Shown one piece after another: positions 55,366 to 64,000 of a stretch of DNA of 64,000 bases. The first letter of the stretch is position 1; every line of letters starts with the position of its first letter. The notes beneath the pieces were generated by a model. It ran no database searches and was not told the origin of the DNA. It saw only the letters and a list, made by a program, of their open reading frames with translations. Made by a program: the position numbers and the translations under genes. The stretch is taken from NCBI GenBank assembly GCA_025449115.1, contig JAHLKC010000137.1:49371-113370 (forward strand). Reading direction: 5' to 3'. Origin of the DNA: Chytridium lagenaria. Lineage: Eukaryota > Chytridiomycota > Chytridiomycetes > Chytridiales > Chytridiaceae.

Positions 55366-57919
55366 AGAAAAGAAATTTAAAGACTTGGAAAAAATTGGGA
55401 AAAGGTTTAATCCGAGTCGACGACACCATTTCTACGTGAAGGTAGACGTTGGTGAGCGTATCCCATGTCGAGTAGAATGTTGTTGTATATTCTAGCCTCT
55501 TCTTCCATGATCGGGAGTTGAGGTGGTGGTGGGATGAGGGGTGGTTGCGGCGGTTGTGGGGCTGCAACAATTTGGTGTGGACGTGGTTGTACGTGTATTG
55601 GGGCGATGGGAACGCGTCCAATGGGCTCAGGTGGCGCGAAAATGATGTTGTCGCGTAAAAAATCGAAGGGGGAGTTGTGACTTTATCTTCCCTGATTCGA
55701 GTGAGCAATCGTCCTATGGAGAGGTTGGACCTTAGAGCTAAGAGAGTTCTTGGCGGTTCTCTTGGGTGGTAGGCTCTAGCAAGAAGTCCGGTGTTGTTTC
55801 TCAGAGTCGCGCCGATGGTGAGTTTGGCAACGTGGTATGTATTTCTGATGACAAAGGGAGTGATCTTTGTAGGGTTTTGTTCAGGTGGTTGGAGGAAAGT
55901 GGCGCGATCAGTGTAGAGGATAGAGGTAAAGATGGGGTTGAGGAATTGGTTGCTGTATCCACGTGCATTGAGTCGCTTTTTGAACAAATACCGTTGGGCG
56001 CGAAAGGAATCTTCATTTGACGAGTTTCTCACGTATCTGATGAGTTCTCCCTTGATGAAACCACGCTTCAAGCTAGCAGGATGGTGTGATGCTGCGGTGA
56101 TGTACGCGTACTTGTTGAGTGGTTTTTGGTGACAGGTGAAGTGAAATCCTAGGTTGGTGTTGGGCGCGTCTTTAGGGACCAGTGATACGTTAAGGTCCAA
56201 GAATTCGATGGAGGAGTGGGGTTTGACGTAGGTGACTTTAATCCGTTGGTGCCGAGTGTTGAATAGGTCGACAAGGTGGGAAAGTTCTGCGTCAGATTCC
56301 TTCCATGGAAAGATGGTGTCGTCGATGTAGCGACGGAAAAAGGGTAGCGTTGATAGGAGTGGTCCAAGTTCTTGATCCAAGTCGAAAAGACCAAAGCCAA
56401 AGAGATTTGCTACCACGACAGCCATGTTGGTGCCCATGGCCATGCCGACTACTTGTTTGTAGGTGATGTTGTTGAAGGAGAGGAGGTTGTAGTCGAAAAC
56501 CCATTTAATGAGCTGGTAAATGAACTCAGGGATGGGTTCCAAGCCAAGTTCAGGGTGATCCTGTATCCAAGTGCTGACGCGTCGGATCATGGCGATGGTG
56601 TGTTCGGCCTCCATGTTACCGTAGAAGTTGACGATGTCGATTGAGACAAGTTTGCTGCCAGCGGCCAGTTCTATGGTAGAAAGATCGTTGATGAGTGATC
56701 GTGAATCCTTCAAGACGGTAGGTAGTGCCATCATTATAGGTTTGAGGACCTCAGTAATGACTATTGACGCGTTGGTGGTAATCCAGTTGGTGGAGGCGAC
56801 AATGGGGCGTAGTGACAAAAGTCTTAGAGAGGAACGATTGAATTCTCGTAGTTTGTGGATTTTGGGAAGAATGTAAATTTGGGGTACTTCTCTTTTATCC
56901 CAAAAGGTGGCTAGGAGGAATTTGCGGACTTGTTCGGTGGGAAGTTGGCTTGCGTATCTTCTAATGATGTAGGAGAGTTGACGAAATGCCATGTCGAAAA
57001 AGTGCCATCGTTCTTCATGCGGTAGCTCAATGTATTCTTCTCCCTCGAGGTGGTTGGTGACTAGTTGGTTGTAATCACTGGTGTTGAAGATGGTGAGTCC
57101 GAGGTTTTTGTCTGCTGGTCGGATGGTGAGTTCTGTTTTGTTGAACAGTCTTCTAGCGACGGTAAGGAATTGATCCCGTTGCGGTGGGTCCTTTTCCGTT
57201 AGTGTCCACGAGGTTTGAAGTTCCTTGCGGAGGGTTTGAAGGTATTGGGCGAGAGGGAGTTCCAGGATGGGTGGTGCAGTGCGGTTGGGGTTAGTTATGT
57301 GCAGGCGCGGAATGAAGGAAGGGTCAGGTTCTGTGTTTCGGTGAGTGAATTGAACCTGTGTGCGGTAGATGAAGAGGTTGATGGCCGCGTTAAACTCTGT
57401 TCTTAGCGTGTTGGATGGAAGCATCACGTGTTTCAGGCCGAGAGAGAGAAGGCGTTCTTCATCTGGTGTAAGCGTGGCGTCAGAAAAATTGAAGTAGTGT
57501 CGGTTAGGTAGTGCCGGTAGCGTGTCGTCAGTTTTGCTGGAGTTCCAAGAAATCCAGACGGCGGGTAGTCGTTTTGTGGCGATGGCGTTCTTCACTTTTT
57601 CTTCTGCTTTCCTTTTCCTTTTCCGGTTGTTTCCTGCTTTTTGCCTTTGGAGTTCTTCAGTTTCCTTTGGCGGCGTTCTGCTGTTTCTTCTGGGATTGGC
57701 CTGTGGGCTTTGTCCTCCGGCTCTTTGAAGGACCAGCTCCGTTTTTTGAGACGTTGCTGGCCAGGACTTGAAGTTTCTCGTCCAATGTTTCTGCTCCAGC
57801 GGCGGTGAAGAGTGCTTGTCCTTTCTTCTCCGATGCTTCCTTCTTCTTCCGTTGATGTTCAAGCTTCTTCTCTTTGACGCGGTCGTTATTCTTCTTTTGT
57901 TGAAGTTGGCGGTTGGCAA
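55331..57919 (-). CDS. Penelope-type reverse transcriptase, copy A
   Basis: 862 codons in this copy; conserved RT starts at about residue 110. Penelope hallmarks in order: IRPADKNLGLTIFNTSDYNQ, PQIYILPKIHKLREF, RPIVASTNWITTNASIV, KLVSIDIVNFYGNMEA, VVGMAMGTNMAVVVANLFG, catalytic RRYIDDTIFPW, and SSIEFLDLNVS. A KPLNKYAYITAASHHP-type segment follows. The last 200 residues are Arg/His/Thr-rich, without GIY-YIG motifs. A one-base difference near 57660 merges the RT frame with an upstream reading in this copy; in copy B the RT frame opens at a GTG at 61484. Confidence 0.92.
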   Translation of the reverse strand: MPTANFNKRRITTASKRRSLNINGRRRKHRRRKDKHSSPPLEQKHWTRNFKSWPATSQKTELVLQRAGGQSPQANPRRNSRTPPKETEELQRQKAGNNRKRKRKAEEKVKNAIATKRLPAVWISWNSSKTDDTLPALPNRHYFNFSDATLTPDEERLLSLGLKHVMLPSNTLRTEFNAAINLFIYRTQVQFTHRNTEPDPSFIPRLHITNPNRTAPPILELPLAQYLQTLRKELQTSWTLTEKDPPQRDQFLTVARRLFNKTELTIRPADKNLGLTIFNTSDYNQLVTNHLEGEEYIELPHEERWHFFDMAFRQLSYIIRRYASQLPTEQVRKFLLATFWDKREVPQIYILPKIHKLREFNRSSLRLLSLRPIVASTNWITTNASIVITEVLKPIMMALPTVLKDSRSLINDLSTIELAAGSKLVSIDIVNFYGNMEAEHTIAMIRRVSTWIQDHPELGLEPIPEFIYQLIKWVFDYNLLSFNNITYKQVVGMAMGTNMAVVVANLFGFGLFDLDQELGPLLSTLPFFRRYIDDTIFPWKESDAELSHLVDLFNTRHQRIKVTYVKPHSSIEFLDLNVSLVPKDAPNTNLGFHFTCHQKPLNKYAYITAASHHPASLKRGFIKGELIRYVRNSSNEDSFRAQRYLFKKRLNARGYSNQFLNPIFTSILYTDRATFLQPPEQNPTKITPFVIRNTYHVAKLTIGATLRNNTGLLARAYHPREPPRTLLALRSNLSIGRLLTRIREDKVTTPPSIFYATTSFSRHLSPLDAFPSPQYTYNHVHTKLLQPHNRRNHPSSHHHLNSRSWKKRLEYTTTFYSTWDTLTNVYLHVEMVSSTRIKPFPNFFQVFKFLFFTRFFTFFTRF

Positions 57920-58567
57920 AGTCGGCGAGGCGCTTGTTGTAGGAGTTGATGAAGAGGATGGTGCGAGGGTTTTCCGTCGAGTGTCTCCAGATGACTTCTT
58001 TAAAGACGTCCGGGGCCATTGGCGGTTCCGTTTCAGGGTCGCTGATCCAGGTGAGAATGCGTCCCTGTTGGAGTATTTCCAGTTCCTTGATGAGGGTGGA
58101 GTAGACGGTAGCGTATGTTCTATTCAAGCGGATGTACTGTGCAGTTTCTTTCGCGAGTAGGAGCTGAACCGTGTCTCTTTTGGCCCTTCGCAGGAATTCC
58201 ACTTTGTCGTCTTCAGGAAGGGTGATTCCATGAAGTTTGATCTGAAGTCCAGGTGGGAACACGTCCGCGAGGTAGTCTTGGGCGAGTTTCTGGATGCGAT
58301 CGTGGTGATTCCTCCTTGCTGAGAAAAGTCTGGCGGCCGAATCGCTGGCTTTCTCTATGAGTTTCTTCTCCGTGTCCAGCAGAGGTATGTTCTTGAATGC
58401 GTATTTGGCAAGTGCATGAAGGTGTCTTCATCGTTGATCGCGTTCAGCTCTGGGTGTGTAAGGACGAAGAAGAGGTGTTGGTTGTTCTCAATCAAGGCGT
58501 CGTAGTCGAGGGGCTCATCAAGAGGGTAGGGGAAGGTCACGGGTATGGGGGCAGGAACGTGATCCAT
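57657..58567 (-). CDS. PLE ORF1, copy A
   Basis: Starts MDHVPAPIPVTFPYPLDEP at 58567, only 28 nt from the element end. The first about 55 codons (to TFMHLPN) continue, after a -1 frame change near 58425, as ALAKYAFKNIPLLDTEKKLI and RRNHHDRIQKLAQDYLADVF. The second part has FLRRAKRDTVQLLLAKETAQ and a Lys-rich coiled-coil-like tail (RVKEKKLEHQRKKKEASEKK). No known domain; it could be an RNA-binding or structural protein. It ends at 57657 here but runs on into the RT overlap in copy B. Confidence 0.7.
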
Positions 58568-58595
58568 GGTGTTTGCTCGGGAGTCCACGGGATGG

Positions 58596-58606
58596 TTAGG
58601 GTTAGG
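58596..58606 (+). repeat. telomeric repeat linker between copies A and B
   Basis: TTAGGGTTAGG, not quite two units, joining the 5' end of copy A to the 3' end of copy B. Confidence 0.9.
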
Positions 58607-58802
58607 TGGGGAGGAGTGTAGACTATGGTAAACCGATTAAGAACCTTCTTTGGTGGAAGTAAGGCTCAAGCTTAGGAGGAAGAGGGTTTTCTTAGGTTTT
58701 GGGTTTTAGAGTTTGGGTTTTAGAGTTAGGGTGGAAGGAGTTCTCTAAGTGTGGAAGGTGGCCAGGGTGTTTTGTTGGTCAGTCAAACAAAGGTTTATTG
58801 CC

Positions 58803-58839
58803 GCAGGACGTTTCGGGTTTGTGGACCCTCTTCAGCTAC
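58803..58839 (-). ncRNA. hammerhead ribozyme, copy B
   Basis: Sequence identical to the copy A motif over all 37 positions. Predicted cleavage lies between 58807 and 58806. Confidence 0.85.
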
Positions 58840-59219
58840 AAAACAGATATAAGAATAACGAACAAAACAACAAACTGCAAACCTTCAACAGTAAACGAGT
58901 AACCAAAAGGTGGAGATGATTACATTGGATGAAGAAGAGAAAACAAGTGCTATAAGACAGTATTTATAGCAAAAATAAAACCAAACTCAAAATACAGTAA
59001 AGAAGAATCGATTAGAAATCATTTCAAAGCCCAACATGATTAGAAATGATTAAAAATGCTTAACAATCAAAAACTTATAACTAAGTGGAGGAATGCTTAC
59101 AAATGATTAAAAATAATTTGTAATCTTAGAAAAAGTAAAAGATGAAAAGTAAACTAAACGAATCACGTGACTAACGCGTCCTGCACGCGTCAGACACGGT
59201 AACTGTAGACCCAAAAGAA

Positions 59220-61484
59220 TTAAAAACGCGTAAAAAACGTGAAAAAACGCGTGAAGAAAAGAAATTTAAAGACTTGGAAAAAATTGGGAAAAGATTTAAT
59301 CCGAGTCGACGACACCATTTCTACGTGAAGGTAGACGTTGGTGAGCGTATCCCATGTCGAGTAGAATGTTGTTGTATACTCTAGCCTCTTCTTCCATGAT
59401 CGGGAGTTGAGGTGGTGGTGGGATGAGGGGTGGTTGCGGCGGTTGTGGGGCTGCAACAATTTGGTGTGGACGTGGTTGTACGTGTATTGGGGCGATGGGA
59501 ACGCGTCCAATGGGCTCAGGTGGCGCGAAAATGATGTTGTCGCGTAAGAAATCGAAGGGGGAGTTGTGACTTTATCTTCCCTGATTCGAGTGAGCAATCG
59601 TCCTATGGAGAGGTTGGACCTTAGAGCTAAGAGAGTTCTTGGCGGTTCTCTTGGGTGGTAGGCTCTAGCAAGAAGTCCGGTGTTGTTTCTCAGAGTCGCG
59701 CCGATGGTGAGTTTGGCGACGTGGTATGTATTTCTGATGACAAAGGGAGTGATCTTTGTAGGGTTTTGTTCAGGTGGTTGGAGGAAAGTGGCGCGATCAG
59801 TGTAGAGGATAGAGGTAAAGATGGGGTTGAGGAATTGGTTGCTGTATCCACGTGCATTGAGTCGCTTTTTGAACAAATACCGTTGGGCGCGAAAGGAATC
59901 TTCATTTGACGAGTTTCTCACGTATCTGATGAGTTCTCCCTTGATGAAACCACGCTTCAAGCTAGCAGGATGGTGTGATGCTGCGGTGATGTACGCGTAC
60001 TTGTTGAGTGGTTTTTGGTGACAGGTGAAGTGAAATCCTAGGTTGGTGTTGGGCGCGTCTTTAGGGACCAGTGATACGTTAAGGTCCAAGAATTCGAGGG
60101 AGGAGTGGGGTTTGACGTAGGTGACTTTAATCCGTTGGTGCCGAGTGTTGAATAGGTCGACAAGGTGGGAAAGTTCTGCGTCAGATTCCTTCCATGGAAA
60201 GATGGTGTCGTCGATGTAGCGACGGAAAAAGGGTAGCGTTGATAGGAGTGGTCCAAGTTCTTGATCCAAGTCGAAAAGACCAAAGCCAAAGAGATTTGCT
60301 ACCACGACAGCCATGTTGGTGCCCATGGCCATGCCGACTACTTGTTTGTAGGTGATGTTGTTGAAGGAGAGGAGGTTGTAGTCGAAAACCCATTTAATGA
60401 GCTGGTAAATGAACTCAGGGATGGGTTCCAAGCCAAGTTCAGGGTGATCCTGTATCCAAGTGCTGACGCGTCGGATCATGGCGATGGTGTGTTCGGCCTC
60501 CATGTTACCGTAGAAGTTGACGATGTCGATTGAGACAAGTTTGCTGCCAGCGGCCAGTTCTATGGTAGAAAGATCGTTGATGAGTGATCGTGAATCCTTC
60601 AAGACGGTAGGTAGTGCCATCATTATAGGTTTGAGGACCTCAGTAATGACTATTGACGCGTTGGTGGTAATCCAGTTGGTGGAGGCGACAATGGGGCGTA
60701 GTGACAAAAGTCTTAGAGAGGAACGATTGAATTCTCGTAGTTTGTGGATTTTGGGAAGAATGTAAATTTGGGGTACTTCTCTTTTATCCCAAAAGGTGGC
60801 TAGGAGGAATTTGCGGACTTGTTCGGTGGGAAGTTGGCTTGCGTATCTTCTAATGATGTAGGAGAGTTGACGAAATGCCATGTCGAAAAAGTGCCATCGT
60901 TCTTCATGCGGTAGCTCAATGTATTCTTCTCCCTCGAGGTGGTTGGTGACTAGTTGGTTGTAATCACTGGTGTTGAAGATGGTGAGTCCGAGGTTTTTGT
61001 CTGCTGGTCGGATGGTGAGTTCTGTTTTGTTGAACAGTCTTCTAGCGACGGTAAGGAATTGATCCCGTTGCGGTGGGTCCTTTTCCGTTAGTGTCCACGA
61101 GGTTTGAAGTTCCTTGCGGAGGGTTTGAAGGTATTGGGCGAGAGGGAGTTCCAGGATGGGTGGTGCAGTGCGGTTGGGGTTAGTTATGTGCAGGCGCGGA
61201 ATGAAGGAAGGGTCAGGTTCTGTGTTTCGGTGAGTGAATTGAACCTGTGTGCGGTAGATGAAGAGGTTGATGGCCGCGTTAAACTCTGTTCTTAGCGTGT
61301 TGGATGGAAGCATCACGTGTTTCAGGCCGAGAGAGAGAAGGCGTTCTTCATCTGGTGTAAGCGTGGCGTCAGAAAAATTGAAGTAGTGTCGGTTAGGTAG
61401 TGCCGGTAGCGTGTCGTCAGTTTTGCTGGAGTTCCAAGAAATCCAGACGGCGGGTAGTCGTTTTGTGGCGATGGCGTTCTTCAC
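59220..61484 (-). CDS. Penelope-type reverse transcriptase, copy B
   Basis: 754 codons from a GTG overlapping the ORF1 stop to the same C-terminus as copy A; YIDD present. The RT frame opens inside ORF1, and the overlap (AAAAAGTGAAG) suggests expression by -1 frameshift or by reinitiation, not from an own ATG. Confidence 0.92.
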   Translation of the reverse strand: MKNAIATKRLPAVWISWNSSKTDDTLPALPNRHYFNFSDATLTPDEERLLSLGLKHVMLPSNTLRTEFNAAINLFIYRTQVQFTHRNTEPDPSFIPRLHITNPNRTAPPILELPLAQYLQTLRKELQTSWTLTEKDPPQRDQFLTVARRLFNKTELTIRPADKNLGLTIFNTSDYNQLVTNHLEGEEYIELPHEERWHFFDMAFRQLSYIIRRYASQLPTEQVRKFLLATFWDKREVPQIYILPKIHKLREFNRSSLRLLSLRPIVASTNWITTNASIVITEVLKPIMMALPTVLKDSRSLINDLSTIELAAGSKLVSIDIVNFYGNMEAEHTIAMIRRVSTWIQDHPELGLEPIPEFIYQLIKWVFDYNLLSFNNITYKQVVGMAMGTNMAVVVANLFGFGLFDLDQELGPLLSTLPFFRRYIDDTIFPWKESDAELSHLVDLFNTRHQRIKVTYVKPHSSLEFLDLNVSLVPKDAPNTNLGFHFTCHQKPLNKYAYITAASHHPASLKRGFIKGELIRYVRNSSNEDSFRAQRYLFKKRLNARGYSNQFLNPIFTSILYTDRATFLQPPEQNPTKITPFVIRNTYHVAKLTIGATLRNNTGLLARAYHPREPPRTLLALRSNLSIGRLLTRIREDKVTTPPSISYATTSFSRHLSPLDAFPSPQYTYNHVHTKLLQPHNRRNHPSSHHHLNSRSWKKRLEYTTTFYSTWDTLTNVYLHVEMVSSTRIKSFPNFFQVFKFLFFTRFFTFFTRF

Positions 61485-62457
61485 TTTTTCTTCTGCTTTC
61501 CTTTTCCTTTTCCGGTTGTTTCCTGCTTTTTGCCTTTGGAGTTCTTCAGATTTCCTTTGGCGGCGTTCTGCTGTTTCTTCTGGGATTGGCCTGTGGGCTT
61601 TGTCCTCCGGCTCTTTGAAGGACCAGCTCCGTTTTTTGAGACGTTGCTGGCCAGGACTTGAAGTTTCTCGTCCAATGTTTCTGCTCCAGCGGCGGTGAAG
61701 AGTGCTTGTCCTTTCTTCTCCGATGCTTCCTTCTTCTTCCGTTGATGTTCAAGCTTCTTCTCTTTGACGCGGTCGTTATTCTTCTTTTGTTGAAGTTGGC
61801 GGTTGGCAAAGTCGGCGAGGCGCTTGTTGTAGGAGTTGATGAAGAGGATGGTGCGAGGGTTTTCCGTCGAGTGTCTCCAGATGACTTCTTTAAAGACGTC
61901 CGGGGCCATTGGCGGTTCCGTTTCAGGGTCGCTGATCCAGGTGAGAATGCGTCCCTGTTGGAGTATTTCCAGTTCCTTGATGAGGGTGGAGTAGACGGTA
62001 GCGTATGTTCTATTCAAGCGGATGTACTGTGCAGTTTCTTTCGCGAGTAGGAGCTGAACCGTGTCTCTTTTGGCCCTTCGCAGGAATTCCACTTTGTCGT
62101 CTTCAGGAAGGGTGATTCCATGAAGTTTGATCTGAAGTCCAGGTGGGAACACGTCCGCGAGGTAGTCTTGGGCGAGTTTCTGGATGCGATCGTGGTGATT
62201 CCTCCTTGCTGAGAAAAGTCTGGCGGCCGAATCGCTGGCTTTCTCTATGAGTTTCTTCTCCGTGTCCAGCAGAGGTATGTTCTTGAATGCGTATTTGGCA
62301 AGTGCATGAAGGTGTCTTCATCGTTGATCGCGTTCAGCTCTGGGTGTGTAAGGACGAAGAAGAGGTGTTGGTTGTTCTCAATCAAGGCGTCGTAGTCGAG
62401 GGGCTCATCAAGAGGGTAGGGGAAGGTCACGGGTATGGGGGCAGGAACGTGATCCAT
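61481..62457 (-). CDS. PLE ORF1, copy B
   Basis: As in copy A but with one extra base near 61550, so the Lys-rich tail extends through KNSKGKKQETTGKGKGKQKK and stops at TGA 61481-61483, overlapping the RT frame. This is probably the original ORF1/RT junction. The same -1 frame change near 62315 is present. Confidence 0.7.
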
Positions 62458-62485
62458 GGTGTTTGCTCGGGAGTCCACGGGATGG

Positions 62486-62496
62486 TTAGGGTTAGG
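62486..62496 (+). repeat. telomeric repeat linker between copies B and C
   Basis: TTAGGGTTAGG, identical to the linker between A and B. Confidence 0.9.
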
Positions 62497-62692
62497 TGGG
62501 GAGGAGTGTAGACTATGGTAAACCGATTAAGAACCTTCTTTGGTGGAAGTAAGGCTCAAGCTTAGGAGGAAGAGGGTTTTCTTAGGTTTTGGGTTTTAGA
62601 GTTTGGGTTTTAGAGTTAGGGTGGAAGGAGTTCTCTAAGTGTGGAAGGTGGCCAGGGTGTTTTGTTGGTCAGTCAAACAAAGGTTTATTGCC

Positions 62693-62729
62693 GCAGGACG
62701 TTTCGGGTTTGTGGACCCTCTTCAGCTAC
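62693..62729 (-). ncRNA. hammerhead ribozyme, copy C
   Basis: Same 37-nt motif as copies A and B. Predicted cleavage lies between 62697 and 62696. Confidence 0.85.
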
Positions 62730-63110
62730 AAAACAGATATAAGAATAACGAACAAAACAACAAACTGCAAACCTTCAACAGTAAACGAGTAACCAAAAGG
62801 TGGAGATGATTACATTGGATGAAGAAGAGAAAACAAGTGCTATAAGACAGTATTTATAGCAAAAATAAAACCAAAACTCAAAATACAGTAAAGAAGAATC
62901 GATTAGAAATCATTTCAAAGCCCAACATGATTAGAAATGATTAAAAATGCTTAACAATCAAAAACTTATAACTAAGTGGAGGAATGCTTACAAATGATTA
63001 AAAATAATTTGTAATCTTAGAAAAAGTAGAAGATGAAAAGTAAACTAAACGAATCACGTGACTAACGCGTCTTGCACGCGTCAGACACGGTAACTGTAGT
63101 CCCAAAAGAA

Positions 63111-64000
63111 TTAAAAACGCGTAAAAAACGTGAAAAAACGCGTGAAGAAAAGAAATTTAAAGACTTGGAAAAAATTGGGAAAAGGTTTAATCCGAGTCGA
63201 CGACACCATTTCTACGTGAAGGTAGACGTTGGTGAGCGTATCCCATGTCGAGTAGAATGTTGTTGTATATTCTAGCCTCTTCTTCCATGATCGGGAGTTG
63301 AGGTGGTGGTGGGATGAGGGGTGGTTGCGGCGGTTGTGGGGCTGCAACAATTTGGTGTGGACGTGGTTGTACGTGTATTGGGGCGATGGGAACGCGTCCA
63401 ATGGGCTCAGGTGGCGCGAAAATGATGTTGTCGCGTAAAAATCGAAAGGGGGAGTTGTGACTTTATCTTCCCTGATTCGAGTGAGCAATCGTCCTATGGA
63501 GAGGTTGGACCTTAGAGCTAAGAGAGTTCTTGGCGGTTCTCTTGGGTGGTAGGCTCTAGCAAGAAGTCCGGTGTTGTTTCTCAGAGTCGCGCCGATGGTG
63601 AGTTTGGCGACGTGGTATGTATTTCTGATGACAAAGGGAGTGATCTTTGTAGGGTTTTGTTCAGGTGGTTGGAGGAAAGTGGCGCGATCAGTGTAGAGGA
63701 TAGAGGTAAAGATGGGGTTGAGGAATTGGTTGCTGTATCCACGTGCATTGAGTCGCTTTTTGAACAAATACCGTTGGGCGCGAAAGGAATCTTCATTTGA
63801 CGAGTTTCTCACGTATCTGATGAGTTCTCCCTTGATGAAACCACGCTTCAAGCTAGCAGGATGGTGTGATGCTGCGGTGATGTACGCGTACTTGTTGAGT
63901 GGTTTTTGGTGACAGGTGAAGTGAAATCCTAGGTTGGTGTTGGGCGCGTCTTTAGGGACCAGTGATACGTTAAGGTCCAAGAATTCGATGGAGGAGTGGG
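63111..64000 (-). CDS. Penelope-type reverse transcriptase, copy C, C-terminal part
   Basis: Continues beyond the window. The visible 290 or so residues match the C-terminus of copies A and B from LDLNVSLVPKD onward; the YIDD motif is outside. One base run near 63440 differs in length and changes a few residues (PPFDFYATT against PPSIFYATT). Confidence 0.9.
   Translation of the reverse strand, partial: HSSIEFLDLNVSLVPKDAPNTNLGFHFTCHQKPLNKYAYITAASHHPASLKRGFIKGELIRYVRNSSNEDSFRAQRYLFKKRLNARGYSNQFLNPIFTSILYTDRATFLQPPEQNPTKITPFVIRNTYHVAKLTIGATLRNNTGLLARAYHPREPPRTLLALRSNLSIGRLLTRIREDKVTTPPFDFYATTSFSRHLSPLDAFPSPQYTYNHVHTKLLQPHNRRNHPSSHHHLNSRSWKKRLEYTTTFYSTWDTLTNVYLHVEMVSSTRIKPFPNFFQVFKFLFFTRFFTFFTRF

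Larger units (their letters stand above)
54720..58595 (-). mobile_element. telomere-associated Penelope-like element, copy A (full length)
   Basis: A 3.88-kb element with a short 5' leader, ORF1, Penelope-type RT, and a 611-bp 3' region with a hammerhead ribozyme. No GIY-YIG endonuclease is seen after RT, as in the terminal PLEs (Athena and Coprina types) known from rotifers and fungi. The 3' end abuts TTAGGG on the + strand, the orientation expected if a chromosomal G-strand 3' end primed reverse transcription. Confidence 0.9.
58607..62485 (-). mobile_element. telomere-associated Penelope-like element, copy B (full length)
   Basis: 3.88 kb, head to tail with copy A and nearly identical over the whole length; the differences I saw are scattered single bases (for example SSLEFLDL against SSIEFLDL). 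Same 3' boundary TGGGGAGGAGTG and same 5' boundary next to TTAGGG. Confidence 0.92.
62497..64000 (-). mobile_element. telomere-associated Penelope-like element, copy C (cut by the window edge)
   Basis: 3' region and C-terminal third of RT of a third head-to-tail copy; the rest lies beyond position 64000. Confidence 0.9.

Noticed and set aside
55766..57771. Plus-strand open frames across the PLE copies (55766-56020, 56372-56644, 57511-57771 and their repeats)
   Set aside because: They are antisense shadows of the RT and ORF1, and show no features of their own.

Overview
The window reads as a chromosome end of a fungus. The genes have many very short GT-AG introns (about 41-60 bp) and are densely packed on both strands. 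The conserved proteins (a DHX35-type helicase, isovaleryl-CoA dehydrogenase, a Gbp2-like RNA-binding protein, a Ubp8/USP22-type deubiquitinase, an ARFRP1-type GTPase) are eukaryotic, and the retroelement set with TTAGGG telomeric repeats fits a filamentous or early-diverging fungus better than a budding yeast. I cannot place it more exactly.

Positions 1-28000 are an ordinary gene-rich arm with about 14 genes: a DEAH-box helicase, IVD, an F-box/LRR protein, a two-RRM Gly-rich protein, a HAD phosphatase, the deubiquitinase, the Arf-like GTPase, an HDAC-like amidohydrolase, a PP2C phosphatase, a RibD-C reductase-like protein, a SAM-domain membrane protein, two less clear genes and a secreted DM13 protein. 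Many of these genes need one-base corrections at homopolymers to read through. The same kind of error is the only difference between the two LTRs of the retrotransposon further right, so I read most frame breaks here as sequence-quality artefacts rather than gene decay.

Positions 29526-39029 hold a complete Ty3/gypsy-like LTR retrotransposon. Its two LTRs have no substitutions between them, and it is flanked by a 4-bp direct repeat GTGT. It seems to have landed in the LTR of an older copia element. Its pol carries an apparently intact AP-endonuclease-like (EEP) domain between RNase H and integrase, an arrangement I do not know from LTR elements. Positions 39000-49300 are gene-poor: retroelement debris, an array of B-box-like palindromes in G/T-rich minisatellite DNA, and two large hairpins.

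Positions 49349-54634 are a chromovirus (gypsy with chromodomain) on the minus strand. Its 5' end is missing: the gag coding sequence stops directly at a block of TTAGGG repeats, as if a broken end had been healed. From there to the window edge there are two full copies and one partial copy, head to tail, of an endonuclease-less Penelope-like element (about 3.9 kb each). Each is oriented with its 3' end against TTAGGG on the + strand, and each has a hammerhead ribozyme in its 3' region. The layout suggests that the telomere lies to the right and that the elements were added successively to a chromosome end by telomere-primed reverse transcription.
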